From: Palsa-295 sp963785585 | Lineage (GTDB): Bacteria; Acidobacteriota; Terriglobia; Acidiferrales; UBA7541 | Assembly: GCA_963785585.1 (NCBI GenBank) | Contig: CAWAVW010000001.1 | Span: 434,001 to 498,000 of the forward strand | DNA length: 64,000 nucleotides | Direction of reading: 5' to 3' | Shown here: positions 37,857 through 46,144 of the stretch, in pieces | Layout of the letters: every line of letters starts with the position of its first letter | How positions within the stretch are numbered: position 1 is the stretch's first letter | Made by a program: the position numbers and the translations under genes | Notes under the pieces: generated by a model | The model's database searches: none | Told to the model about the DNA's origin: nothing | What the model saw: only the letters and a program-made list of their open reading frames with translations

Positions 37857-38588
37857 ATGCAAAGGGACTATCACCATTGGTATTCGCACCGGCTGGGAAT
37901 GGAAATGGGCGTGGTGGTGTACGGCCACTACGGAATGCCGCTGGTGGGATTCCCGACGAGCGCGGGCGACGAGTGGGAGCTGGAAAATCAAGGACTGATC
38001 GGCGCGCTTTCGCCGCTGATCGACGCCGGGCGGGTGAAATTTTTCAGCGTGAATTCGGTGAACCACGCGACGTTTTATAACAAGCGCGCGCATCCGTTTC
38101 ATCGCAGCTACATGCAATCGCAATTCGACGCGTACATGCGCGAAGAGGTGGTGCCGTTCATCTGGGACAGTTGCAAATCGCCGGGGATCGCGATTTCCAC
38201 GATGGGCGCTTCGTTTGGCGCGTACCACGCCGCGAATACTTTGTTCAAACATCCGGACGTATTCCGCCGGTGCTTCGCGCTTTCCGGCGTGTACGACATT
38301 CGCGGGTTTATGAGCGGAATGTACGACGACAACACCTACTTCAATAATCCCGTGGATTATCTGGCGAATCTTTCGGACAGCCACCAGTTGTGGCTGCTTT
38401 CGCAGTGCGACATTCACATCGCTACCGGCACGGGTCCGTGGGAGCACAGCGGGCCGTCGTACCGGCTATCGGAAGTCCTCGCAAGCCGCGGAATTCATCA
38501 TCATCTCGATAATTGGGGACCGCAGGGCGGGCACGACTGGCCGTATTGGAAGCACCAGATGTGGGAATACGTGAGCCAGTTGTTTTAG
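37857..38588 (+). CDS. Alpha/beta-hydrolase esterase family protein
   Basis: 243 residues. AGGAG six nt upstream selects the ATG at 37857; the frame is open from 37725 but unlikely to be used. The sequence starts MQRDYHHWYSHRLGMEMGVVVYGHYG. The nucleophile elbow is GASFGAYHA near residue 120, and the C-terminal His appears in NWGPQGGHDWPYWKHQMWEY, typical of putative-esterase (EstD-like) proteins of about 240 aa. It differs from the neighbouring minus-strand esterase in both length and motifs, so it is not a recent duplicate. It is the only plus-strand gene within the ligase/hydrolase block. Confidence 0.88.
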   Translation: MQRDYHHWYSHRLGMEMGVVVYGHYGMPLVGFPTSAGDEWELENQGLIGALSPLIDAGRVKFFSVNSVNHATFYNKRAHPFHRSYMQSQFDAYMREEVVPFIWDSCKSPGIAISTMGASFGAYHAANTLFKHPDVFRRCFALSGVYDIRGFMSGMYDDNTYFNNPVDYLANLSDSHQLWLLSQCDIHIATGTGPWEHSGPSYRLSEVLASRGIHHHLDNWGPQGGHDWPYWKHQMWEYVSQLF

Positions 38589-38603
38589 CGTTTTCCGCGG
38601 AAA

Positions 38604-39629
38604 CTACGCCAGACCGAGGCGGTCGAGCATGTAGCGGCCGTTGGAGATCACCTGGTCCTGATCGATCCACACATTGCAGCGCCGCGCCAGCACGTCCACG
38701 TGCGTGCGTGAACTCCACTGCGCGTGCGTCTGGCTGCCGTAGGGGTCGCCGAACGCGAGATGCACGCCGGGAAATTTTTCGTCCTGCAACAGCACCCCGA
38801 TAAATTCCGAAAGGCTGATGTTGGTGCCGAAGGCCAGCTCGCCGACGCGATCGCTATTTTCGTCAGTGTGGCAGTAGCTCCAGAATTCCGCCTCGAGGTC
38901 TTTGCGTTCGCAGGTGGCTTTCGTCAGGCGGCCTGCGGTGATTTCGAGCGTTAGCGGCGTTTTCTGCAAATCGCCGTATTTTCCGCAGAAATGATCTCCG
39001 GCAGTGCCGTCGCACACGAATGTGCCGTCCACCTTTGCGGGCGTGGTGAAAACCTCTCCCGCGGGAAGGTTCGACCAGTAGCGCGTGTTGATCAAGCCGC
39101 TGGTCTTCACCCAGTCGAGCTTTGCATCAAAGGTGGAGACGAGCGACGTGCCGGCGTCGGTCTTCACGGTGAGCGATTTTGCGTCGTGCATGCGCTGCAA
39201 GAGCTTTTCGCTCAGGCGATCGACCATGGTGTAATCCGCGCGCATTCCCTGCTGCATAATTTCGGGCGTGACGCCGATCATGTGGGCGTAGCGGATGTGG
39301 CGGCGTTCGACGACGCCGACGATATCTTTGCGCGCCCCGAGTTCACCCTCTTGAGGTGTCATGCACAAAATTCCGGCATCGGCGCGGCCCAGCGCATCGA
39401 GAATGGCTTGCGGGGCGCGCTTGAGCGGACGCGGCGCGAGATCTTCCAGTAGAAATGCGTCCCAGATGGCGCCGCGATCCTTGAGAGCTTCGGCCAGGCT
39501 GGCGGCCACGGCTTTGCTGGGAATGTCGCCAATCAGCGCGACGCGTTCGCCGGGCTTGATGGCGAGGCAGGTTTCGATGGCGTTCTTGGCGCCGGGCAGC
39601 AGTTCTGGCTGAGCAGGTCCAAAATTCAT
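38604..39629 (-). CDS. M29-type metallo-aminopeptidase-like protein
   Basis: 341 residues from the ATG at 39629; an ATG at 39665 is also in frame. It belongs to the thermophilic aminopeptidase (M29, AmpS/PepS) superfamily, which also includes the metal-dependent dioxygenase NicX. The C-terminal half shows the metal-ligand pattern: GELAFGTN (Glu), GVHLAFGDPYG (His) and SSRTHVDVL (His, Asp). The N-terminal half has the Rossmann-like GAKNAIETCLAIKPGERVALIGD. Expected activity is removal of N-terminal residues from peptides in the cytoplasm. A -10-like TACAAT six bases before the ATG suggests a leaderless transcript. Its location between esterases and ligase genes could mean peptide-product processing, which is inference. 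Confidence 0.8.
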   Translation of the reverse strand: MNFGPAQPELLPGAKNAIETCLAIKPGERVALIGDIPSKAVAASLAEALKDRGAIWDAFLLEDLAPRPLKRAPQAILDALGRADAGILCMTPQEGELGARKDIVGVVERRHIRYAHMIGVTPEIMQQGMRADYTMVDRLSEKLLQRMHDAKSLTVKTDAGTSLVSTFDAKLDWVKTSGLINTRYWSNLPAGEVFTTPAKVDGTFVCDGTAGDHFCGKYGDLQKTPLTLEITAGRLTKATCERKDLEAEFWSYCHTDENSDRVGELAFGTNISLSEFIGVLLQDEKFPGVHLAFGDPYGSQTHAQWSSRTHVDVLARRCNVWIDQDQVISNGRYMLDRLGLA

Positions 39630-39635
39630 CCAAGT

Positions 39636-39664
39636 ATTGTAAATACTGCGGACGCGATTTTCCA
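39636..39664 (-). promoter_or_regulatory. Promoter of the M29-like gene, probably leaderless
   Basis: On the minus strand TGGAAA (39664-39659) and TACAAT (39641-39636) have a 17-bp spacer, and the ATG begins 6 bp after the -10. Transcription would thus start at or next to the start codon; no Shine-Dalgarno sequence is present. The -10 lies in a small inverted repeat (AGTATT/AATACT). Confidence 0.45.
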
Positions 39665-39704
39665 TGAATTCATGCAGGTTTTCGCGAGCTGTAACGCCGG
39701 CGAG

Positions 39705-41627
39705 CTAGTCCCGCTGCGGCTCGCCGGGTTGCGCGTGGCGCTCTAGCAACGCGACGATTTCAGGGTGATTCATCTTGCGCGCCCAGGCAATCGGCTGGGC
39801 CCACGGTTCGGCGTCGGGTTCGTGCGCGGGAGCGCCACGTTCGAGGAGCAGCTCGACAATTTCTTTTCGGCCCCAGCGGCAGGCCCAGCCGAGCGGCGTC
39901 GATTTGAGCAGATCGTCGCGGCGTGAAACACTCGCGCCGTGATCGAGCAACATTTCCGCGAAGTGCGCCCGATCTTTGCCGGACGCCGATCGGTGCCGCG
40001 CCGCAGCGTAGTGAAGCGCGGTGCGGCCAAAGCGCGGAACGTCCGGATCGACGCCCGCACGCAGAATCGCCGCGAGCGACGCGAAAAAACCGTCCTTCGT
40101 TGGAGCATCGCCGTTACCGCCGCGGATCGGCTGCATCAGAATCCAGTTCCAGCGTTCGTCGTTGCGCGGCCATTTCAAGTACGGCAGTCCGAGTTCGACG
40201 ATTTCGGGGCAGCCGTGATCGGCGGCGGACCAGACAAGTTCGTTGGCCAACTCTTCATCGTCGGGATTTTGCTCGAGCAAGCGCTGCGCTTCGGCGACGT
40301 CGTGCATTTCGGCGACCATGTAGGGCTTCGGTGTAGCGCCGCGCTCCAGCAGCAAGTTTTTCACGCTCGCGTCGCGATGATTCCATGCGTTGCGCAGGGG
40401 CCACCCGGAAGCGTACACATTGGCGTTGGGATCGGCTCCGCGATCGAGCAGCAATTTCGTGAGGGCGAAATCACCCGCGAGCGCGGCATACCACAGCGGC
40501 ATGCCCCAGCTTTCCTGCGGTTCTTCCTCTTCGGCAAGGAGCGTGCGTTCGTTTACATCCGCGCCGAGATCGAGCAGCAAGCGAACCATTTCAATTTGCC
40601 GGTGATTTACGGCGAGCGTGACCAAACCGCCGCCAAAGGTGCTGATCTTTTGAAGCAGCGCAGGATAGGCGGCGGTGAGTTCGCGCACGCGGGGCTCGTT
40701 GCCCAGCGCGACGGCGGCGCGAATCGTAAGCTCCGAACCGTGCGAGAGCAGCAGCCGCGCAGTCGCAGGAAATTTCTCGGCGGCGTCGTTGCGCGGGTCG
40801 GCGGCTAGCGCGGCAAGGTCGATGGGCGCGAGATCGTGGGGATCGAGCTTTCGCGGACTGGCGCGGCGATTGAGGAGCCATGCGACGAGTTCCACGTCGT
40901 TTTCCTGCGCGGCGAGGTGTAGCGGCGTGCGTCCGTTGCGATCGCAGGCTTGAATTTGCGAAGGGTCGGCTTCGAGCAAGCGTATCGCTTCGCCGCGATC
41001 GCCGCTCGAGATCGCTGCGCTGATCTGATCCTGCGCCGGCGTGACGGTCGCGTTCATGCAGCTTAGGTCTTCGCGGCGGTGGCGTTCTTCTTGCTCGATC
41101 ACCGCGACGACGTCATCGAAGCCGCGCTCCTGTGCAAGCGCGAGTGCCGTGGTCGCATCGCGATGCGGGTAAATTCCCTGCCGTGCGTCGGCGCCCGCCT
41201 CCATCAACAAACGCGTCATGGCTGCGTCGCGATTCATCACGGCGTAATGGATGGCGCGATATTCCCCGTTAGCGGACGTACCCATGCCGACAAGTTCGGG
41301 GCGGCTGGCCATCAGCGAGCGGACGAGCGCCAGATCGCCATTCTTCGCAGCATTGAGGAAGCGCGCGGCGTTTGCGCCATCGACGAACGCTTTCAGTTTC
41401 GACCAACTCGCGAAACCGTAGGCACGGGCGAGAATGCGCTGAGCGTCGTTGAGCGCGAAAGTTGCGGCGTCTGGAATTTTCTCGAAGTGGTTTACTTCGG
41501 CGACCGCGGCTGACTCGGCGGCGCGATAGGCGTGCAACAGATCTTTCGCTTGCTTGCGAAGTTGCTCAAGATTGGGTTGATCGGGAAGGCGGCGAAGCGG
41601 CAACAGCAAAGGACGTGTATCGGACAT
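39705..41627 (-). CDS. Ankyrin-repeat protein
   Basis: 640 residues from an ATG preceded by AAGGAGA. An N-terminal segment (PNLEQLRKQAKDLLHAYRAAES, then ALNDAQRILARAYGFASWSKLKAFV) is typical of a group of bacterial ankyrin proteins. It is followed by about ten ankyrin-type repeats, such as YRAIHYAVMNRDAAMTRLLMEAGAD, GRTPLHLAAQENDVELVAWLLNRRA and GRTALHYAAARHRSASGKDRAHFAEMLLDHGA. There is no signal peptide or transmembrane segment, so it should be a cytoplasmic protein-binding scaffold. Its partner is unknown. It lies between the M29-like and permuted ATP-grasp genes, with 75-bp and 185-bp gaps, so operon membership is uncertain. Confidence 0.9.
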   Translation of the reverse strand: MSDTRPLLLPLRRLPDQPNLEQLRKQAKDLLHAYRAAESAAVAEVNHFEKIPDAATFALNDAQRILARAYGFASWSKLKAFVDGANAARFLNAAKNGDLALVRSLMASRPELVGMGTSANGEYRAIHYAVMNRDAAMTRLLMEAGADARQGIYPHRDATTALALAQERGFDDVVAVIEQEERHRREDLSCMNATVTPAQDQISAAISSGDRGEAIRLLEADPSQIQACDRNGRTPLHLAAQENDVELVAWLLNRRASPRKLDPHDLAPIDLAALAADPRNDAAEKFPATARLLLSHGSELTIRAAVALGNEPRVRELTAAYPALLQKISTFGGGLVTLAVNHRQIEMVRLLLDLGADVNERTLLAEEEEPQESWGMPLWYAALAGDFALTKLLLDRGADPNANVYASGWPLRNAWNHRDASVKNLLLERGATPKPYMVAEMHDVAEAQRLLEQNPDDEELANELVWSAADHGCPEIVELGLPYLKWPRNDERWNWILMQPIRGGNGDAPTKDGFFASLAAILRAGVDPDVPRFGRTALHYAAARHRSASGKDRAHFAEMLLDHGASVSRRDDLLKSTPLGWACRWGRKEIVELLLERGAPAHEPDAEPWAQPIAWARKMNHPEIVALLERHAQPGEPQRD

Positions 41628-41812
41628 GACGATCTCCTTTGGAACGGCTGCCCCGTGTCCGCGTGCATGGGCTTCCAAGAAGACGGTCGTTCGATTGTAA
41701 AGTGCGCGATCTCGATGGGCTCAGCCCTTCCCGCGGACACGGTGGCGTCCGATACGCCTCCGCGAGTATATCGCGTGGCGTGCGGCGAACGGGAGCGCAA
41801 AACATTTTGGCG

Positions 41813-43195
41813 CTATTGCTTGAGTTGGACGAGGAAGGACGGCACTTGGCCGCCTCCGGAGGTTACGTTGGCGAGGCCGGTGGCGCTCAGGCGCGTGAGG
41901 AAGCCGGAGACTTTGCCGCGAAAAATGTATGGAGCGAAATCGACGAGCATGTCGCGCATTTGAATTCCGCTGCCGGTTTGCATCGGAAAGACTTCGCGGC
42001 GAACGTTGATGCGTTCCTGAACGACCCACGCGCTGGCGGGATCGGCGAGGGCTCGGTCGAGGGCGGCGTCCCATTGCGATTCGTCGGTTTCCCAGCCGAG
42101 GGTGACGCCGGTGCCGCCGTATTCGTCGTTTGGCTTGAGAACGAAATCGTTGCGGCGCTTGCGGACGTACTCAAGCAGGCCGAACGATTCGCCTTCGCGC
42201 GTGGTTTTTGTGTCGGCAAGCAAACGGGTCCAGGGAATGTGCTGTTGGATCAGGTCGTGCTCGACGGAAGTAAATAGCGCGTGGTTTCGCTCGTCGGTGA
42301 GAACGGCGAAGAACGATTTCTTGTGCGGGATTTTGCAGGTGAGCGCATTGGCGACGCAGACGGCGTTTGCGGCGTACGCGGCGATGAGCGCGGCGCACTC
42401 GGCGGGCTTGGCGATGATGTCGTTGATCAAAACGCGGCGATACACCAAATCGATCGTATGGCCGCGGGCGGTGAGCTTGCCGTTTTCAAAGACGAGATCG
42501 CGCGGGTCGGCCAAAATCGTGGGGACGCCGGATTTTTCGAAGTGCGCCTGCAAAATTTCGAATTCGGAAAATGTGGGCACTTCGCGCCAGTCCACGATGG
42601 CGATTACCGGCGGAGACGCTTTGCCGCCCCATTCGCGGTAACTTTCGAGAAGCGCTTCGAGGATCAGTTTCATCAGCGGGAATTTGCGCACGGCGTAGCG
42701 CTGTTCGAAGCGATGCATCACGTCCAGCCCGAGAAATACGTCGGCGAGAGTTTCCGCGTAGCCGAGCCCGGCGGGCGACTCGGCGTTGTATTCGGCGAAT
42801 TGAAGCGAGCCGGGAAGCAGAAAAGCGTCAAGGCGGGACGCGGTGCTCGAGGTGATGTAGCGCGGATTCAGGCGCGCGAGGCGCTCTTCTTCGTCGCTCA
42901 GCGCCGACTGCGCCATCAAATTCGGATCCGCAAGCGATTGCTTCACCACGCGCTCTCCCAGCGCGGCAATCGCTTCGGCAACGGGGCGCACGCGCTTTTC
43001 GTCCTCAGCCGAAAGAAAGAAGGGACGCAGGAAGGGGCAGTGAATGCGTTCGCCGAAGGTAAGCCGCTCGGCACGCATTTTTTTATTTAGCTCAAGCGCG
43101 AAGGCGGGCGACAGCTCCACATCCGGACGAAGAAGGCTATTCCAGAATTCCACCGGCGGGGCCGGTGTGGGAGACGGCTGAGCCGACCCGCTCAT
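41813..43195 (-). CDS. Putative circularly permuted ATP-grasp ligase
   Basis: 460 residues from an ATG that overlaps the stop of the upstream ATP-grasp gene by 4 bp (ATGA); the longer frame to 43333 is not needed. Nucleotide-binding features lie in the C-terminal third: DFVLKPNDEYGGTGVTLGWE (glycine-rich loop), AWVVQERI (hinge) and FLTRLSATGLANVTSGGGQVP near the end. The terminal SGGG block is characteristic of circularly permuted ATP-grasp enzymes and glutathionylspermidine-synthetase relatives. The N-terminal part has LPGSLQFAEYNAESPAGLGYAE, similar to the substrate region of the same group. It would form an amide bond on a carboxylate activated by ATP. With the neighbouring ATP-grasp and GCS2 ligases it forms a three-ligase set. 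Family placement is moderately sure; substrate unknown. Confidence 0.7.
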   Translation of the reverse strand: MSGSAQPSPTPAPPVEFWNSLLRPDVELSPAFALELNKKMRAERLTFGERIHCPFLRPFFLSAEDEKRVRPVAEAIAALGERVVKQSLADPNLMAQSALSDEEERLARLNPRYITSSTASRLDAFLLPGSLQFAEYNAESPAGLGYAETLADVFLGLDVMHRFEQRYAVRKFPLMKLILEALLESYREWGGKASPPVIAIVDWREVPTFSEFEILQAHFEKSGVPTILADPRDLVFENGKLTARGHTIDLVYRRVLINDIIAKPAECAALIAAYAANAVCVANALTCKIPHKKSFFAVLTDERNHALFTSVEHDLIQQHIPWTRLLADTKTTREGESFGLLEYVRKRRNDFVLKPNDEYGGTGVTLGWETDESQWDAALDRALADPASAWVVQERINVRREVFPMQTGSGIQMRDMLVDFAPYIFRGKVSGFLTRLSATGLANVTSGGGQVPSFLVQLKQ

Positions 43196-44229
43196 GCAGG
43201 TTTTGCTCCGGTGCGCGGCTTGGGGGCTGCCGCGGGCGCAGACGGAGACGACGACACGCCGATGGGTTTTCCCGGCGCTCCCGTAAAACCGGAAGCGGCG
43301 CCGACGCCCAGCATTTGTTCCCAACGCGGCCACGGATAGGAAGGCTCGCCGTGGAGGGCGCGGTCGATGACCAGCTTGGCCATGCGGTCCACCACGATCT
43401 GGAAATAAAAATCGGTGATGCGGTCGCGCTCGAAATCGGGCGCCGGATTCAGGAAATCGATGGCATACGGAACGCCGTCTTTGATGGCGAATTCGATCGT
43501 GTTCATTTCATAGCCGAGCGCCTGATTGATGGTCTGTGCGTCCTGCACCACGCGGGCGCCGAGTTCGTCGGACAAATATTTGTGATCGATCAGGTAGCGG
43601 CGCTGGCCGGGATCGTACACCACGGGCAGAATGTCCATCTTGCCGAAGGTGAAACAGCGGACGTACTTGTCGAAGTTCACATTTTCCTGGAGCGTCATGC
43701 AATAGGGCGACGTGCCGTCGTAGGCGGCGATCAATTCCTCTTTGTTGTGAACTTTGTACACATGCTTCCAGCCGCCGCCGGAGTAGGGCTTCAGAAACGC
43801 GGGCCTGCCGACGTAATCGAGCAGCTCGTCCCACTGAATGGGGTATTCGAGATTGCGGAGCGATTCGGAGTTGATGTCCACGTCGGACGGGTAGCCCTTC
43901 TGCGGAAGCAAAATCGTTTTCGGAATGGCAACACCGAGCTTGCTGGCGACCGAGTAGTTGAAGAATTTATCGTCGGCGGTCCACCAGAAAGGATTGTTGA
44001 TCACATAGGTGCCCTGCAGGACGGCGTGCTTCAGATAGCCGCGATAGTATTCGACTTCGTGCGAGATGCGATCGACGATCACGCGATAGCGAGCGGGCTC
44101 GCCCATGATCGTGCCGCCAAGCTTCACAAATTCCGCGGTGATGCCGTCTTTGGCGCCGAGTTCGTTCACTCGATCGATGAACGCCGGCGGAAAACTGTAT
44201 TCGCGGCCGCAGAGCAATCCGATCTTCAT
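43192..44229 (-). CDS. ATP-grasp ligase of the GCS2-linked operon
   Basis: 345 residues. The N-terminal Rossmann-like domain (MKIGLLCGREYSFPPAFIDRVNELG) is followed by a linker with INNPFWWTADDKFFNYSVASKLGVAIPKT. The ATP-grasp core shows PAFLKPYSGGGWKHVYKV (ATP-binding Lys and glycine-rich loop), LQENV and the metal motif NTIEFAIKDGVPYAIDFLNPAPD (Glu, Asp, Asn). This resembles RimK/D-Ala-D-Ala-type carboxylate-amine ligases. The last 45 residues are a Ser/Ala/Pro-rich tail. Its stop overlaps the start of the permuted ATP-grasp gene, so the pair is translationally coupled. It starts 69 bp after the GCS2-type gene. The linkage implies sequential ligations on one small molecule. Confidence 0.85.
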   Translation of the reverse strand: MKIGLLCGREYSFPPAFIDRVNELGAKDGITAEFVKLGGTIMGEPARYRVIVDRISHEVEYYRGYLKHAVLQGTYVINNPFWWTADDKFFNYSVASKLGVAIPKTILLPQKGYPSDVDINSESLRNLEYPIQWDELLDYVGRPAFLKPYSGGGWKHVYKVHNKEELIAAYDGTSPYCMTLQENVNFDKYVRCFTFGKMDILPVVYDPGQRRYLIDHKYLSDELGARVVQDAQTINQALGYEMNTIEFAIKDGVPYAIDFLNPAPDFERDRITDFYFQIVVDRMAKLVIDRALHGEPSYPWPRWEQMLGVGAASGFTGAPGKPIGVSSSPSAPAAAPKPRTGAKPA

Positions 44230-44298
44230 GTTGCGCGCTCCTTCCGTGTGTCGCGTTACTTCCGTATGGAACGAAATCTCCGGCGAATCTCCACCGCT

Positions 44299-45441
44299 TC
44301 AATCGTTGCCCGGATTTCCAGCCGCGGACGTGGATGGAATCGAAACGCCGGCGCGGGTCTCGGCGATGATATGGCGCACCACGGCGTTCAGATCGCCCGT
44401 TTCTTTGAATACTCGCATCTGGCGTTCGGCGCCGGTGCCCTCGCGGAAAATGCGGTGAATCGGTTCGAGAGCGGCGCGGCTGCCGAGATCGTCCACTACG
44501 TCGTCCACAAACTCGAAGAGTTCTTCAATCAAGATGCTCATGGGAATTTCGGCTTGCTTGCCGAAGTCGATCAGCTTGCCTTCGACGCCCCAGCGAGCGG
44601 CGCGCCATTTGTTTTCTTCGATCAAGGCGCGGTGATACATGCGGAAACCCAGGTTGCGGGTATAAAGGCGGTGCAGCTTTACGACGATGGCTTGGGTGAG
44701 CGCGGCGATGGCGACAGCCTCGTCCACTTTCGTGACCACGTCAAAAATTCGAAATTCCAAAGTTCCAAACGTGGGGTGCGGGCGAACGTCCCACCAGATT
44801 TTCTTGGCGTTGTCGATGCAGTGCGTGCGGACGAGCAGTTCGACGTAATCTTCGTACTGATTCCACGAGTGCAGATGATCGGGAATGCCCGTGCGCGGAA
44901 AACGGCGAAACACCGTGGTGCGGAAAGATTTCAGGCCGGTGTCGCGGCCCATCCAGAACGGCGAACTGGTGGAAAGCGCGAGTAGATGCGGCAAAAAATA
45001 GCGCGCCATGTTCATCAGTTCGATCATGGTGGATTTGTCCGGCATGGCGACGTGAACGTGCATGCCGAAAATCAAGAGCGAGCGGGCCAACTGGCCCATT
45101 TCTTCCACAATGTTTTGGTAGCGTTCGCCAGGCGAGATGACCTGATCGATCCAACTGGAAAACGGATGCGTGCCGGCGGCGGCGACTTGCAGGCCGCGGC
45201 TTTCGGCGGCGCGCACCAATTCTCCGCGCGTTCTTCGCATGTTGACGTTCAGTTCGTTCACGTCGGCGCAGATGTTTGTGCCGATTTCGACGATCGATTG
45301 GTGCATCTCGCGCTTGACCTGTTCGCCGAGGCTTGGCGTGGAGGCTTCCATCAATTCGCTGACGTGCGAGCGCAGCGCGCCGGTCTGGGGATCGACGATC
45401 TGGAATTCCTCTTCAACGCCAAGCGTGAACCGGTGGTCCAT
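44299..45441 (-). CDS. Carboxylate-amine ligase of the GCS2/YbdK family
   Basis: 380 residues, close to E. coli YbdK (372). Family hallmarks are LGVEEEFQIVDPQTGAL at the N-terminus, HQSIVEIGTNICADV, AAAGTHPFSSW, IFGMHVHVAMPD and LEFRIFDVVTKVDEAVAIAALTQAIV. These enzymes have the glutamine-synthetase/GCS fold and form gamma-glutamyl amides (YbdK has weak glutamate-cysteine ligase activity in vitro). It is the first gene of a minus-strand group with two ATP-grasp ligases, suggesting that it primes a gamma-glutamyl or related scaffold that the other two extend. The 150-bp gap before it probably holds the promoter. Subfamily assignment is firm; physiological substrate is not. Confidence 0.92.
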   Translation of the reverse strand: MDHRFTLGVEEEFQIVDPQTGALRSHVSELMEASTPSLGEQVKREMHQSIVEIGTNICADVNELNVNMRRTRGELVRAAESRGLQVAAAGTHPFSSWIDQVISPGERYQNIVEEMGQLARSLLIFGMHVHVAMPDKSTMIELMNMARYFLPHLLALSTSSPFWMGRDTGLKSFRTTVFRRFPRTGIPDHLHSWNQYEDYVELLVRTHCIDNAKKIWWDVRPHPTFGTLEFRIFDVVTKVDEAVAIAALTQAIVVKLHRLYTRNLGFRMYHRALIEENKWRAARWGVEGKLIDFGKQAEIPMSILIEELFEFVDDVVDDLGSRAALEPIHRIFREGTGAERQMRVFKETGDLNAVVRHIIAETRAGVSIPSTSAAGNPGND

Positions 45442-45591
45442 GGCAGGTCCTTTGCGGCCAGTGGTGCGGGGTGCCGGTCAACATCATACTCTCAAGCCCA
45501 TCGATTTTCATGGGCCCCGGCAGCGGCGCGGGCAGTTCGCCGGAGGTTCGCCCGGAGCGCAGAGAGCCGAGAGCAGAGATCAGAGAGCGAA

Positions 45592-46134
45592 CTATAAATC
45601 GAAAAAGACGGTCTCGTTTTCGCCCTGCAACACGATATTCCACTCGAAATGATTCGGCGCGGAGGGCTGGCTGGTAGCAAGCAGGGTGACGCGACGCTCC
45701 ACGGGAACGTGCAGCAGGACCGGGTCGGAATCATTGCGCGGGTCACCGGCGAAATAAATGCGCGTGGCGAGATGTTTCAGCAGGCCGCGCATGAAAAGCA
45801 AAACCACAATGTGAGGCGCCTGGGTGGAACCGTTTGGACCCGCGACCGTGCCGGGTTTGACGGTGGTGAAATGGAATTCGCCGTGCGGGTTCGTGGGAAT
45901 GCGACCAAAGCCGGAGAAATGCCGGCTCGCGTGGCTGCCCTGTGGATCCGCTTGCCAGATTTCGAGCTGCGCGTCAGGGACGGGATTCAAATCCGCGTCG
46001 TACAGTTTGCCGCGAATCGCGACGATTTCGCTTTCCGGCGTGCCCTCCGGCGCGAGCGAAGCGTTGTCCAAACCCTGCAGGCCCAGATGAAAAAACGGGC
46101 CGACGGTTTGCGACGGTGTGTGGACGCGGCTCAC
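45592..46134 (-). CDS. pcaG: Protocatechuate 3,4-dioxygenase alpha subunit
   Basis: 180 residues from a GTG 11 bp after pcaH, giving the expected start MSRVHTPSQTVGPFFHLGL; the frame is open further but overlaps pcaH. Intradiol-dioxygenase fold features are IRGKLYDADLNPVPDAQLEIWQADPQG, FGRIPTNPHGEFHFTTVKPG and APHIVVLLFMRGLLKHLATRIYFAGDP. The alpha subunit assembles with PcaH; together they cleave protocatechuate to beta-carboxy-cis,cis-muconate. As usual for PcaG, it lacks the full iron-ligand set. It is slightly short compared with the usual 200 aa. No other beta-ketoadipate genes are adjacent. Confidence 0.93.
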   Translation of the reverse strand: MSRVHTPSQTVGPFFHLGLQGLDNASLAPEGTPESEIVAIRGKLYDADLNPVPDAQLEIWQADPQGSHASRHFSGFGRIPTNPHGEFHFTTVKPGTVAGPNGSTQAPHIVVLLFMRGLLKHLATRIYFAGDPRNDSDPVLLHVPVERRVTLLATSQPSAPNHFEWNIVLQGENETVFFDL

Positions 46135-46144
46135 AGTGTGTGCA

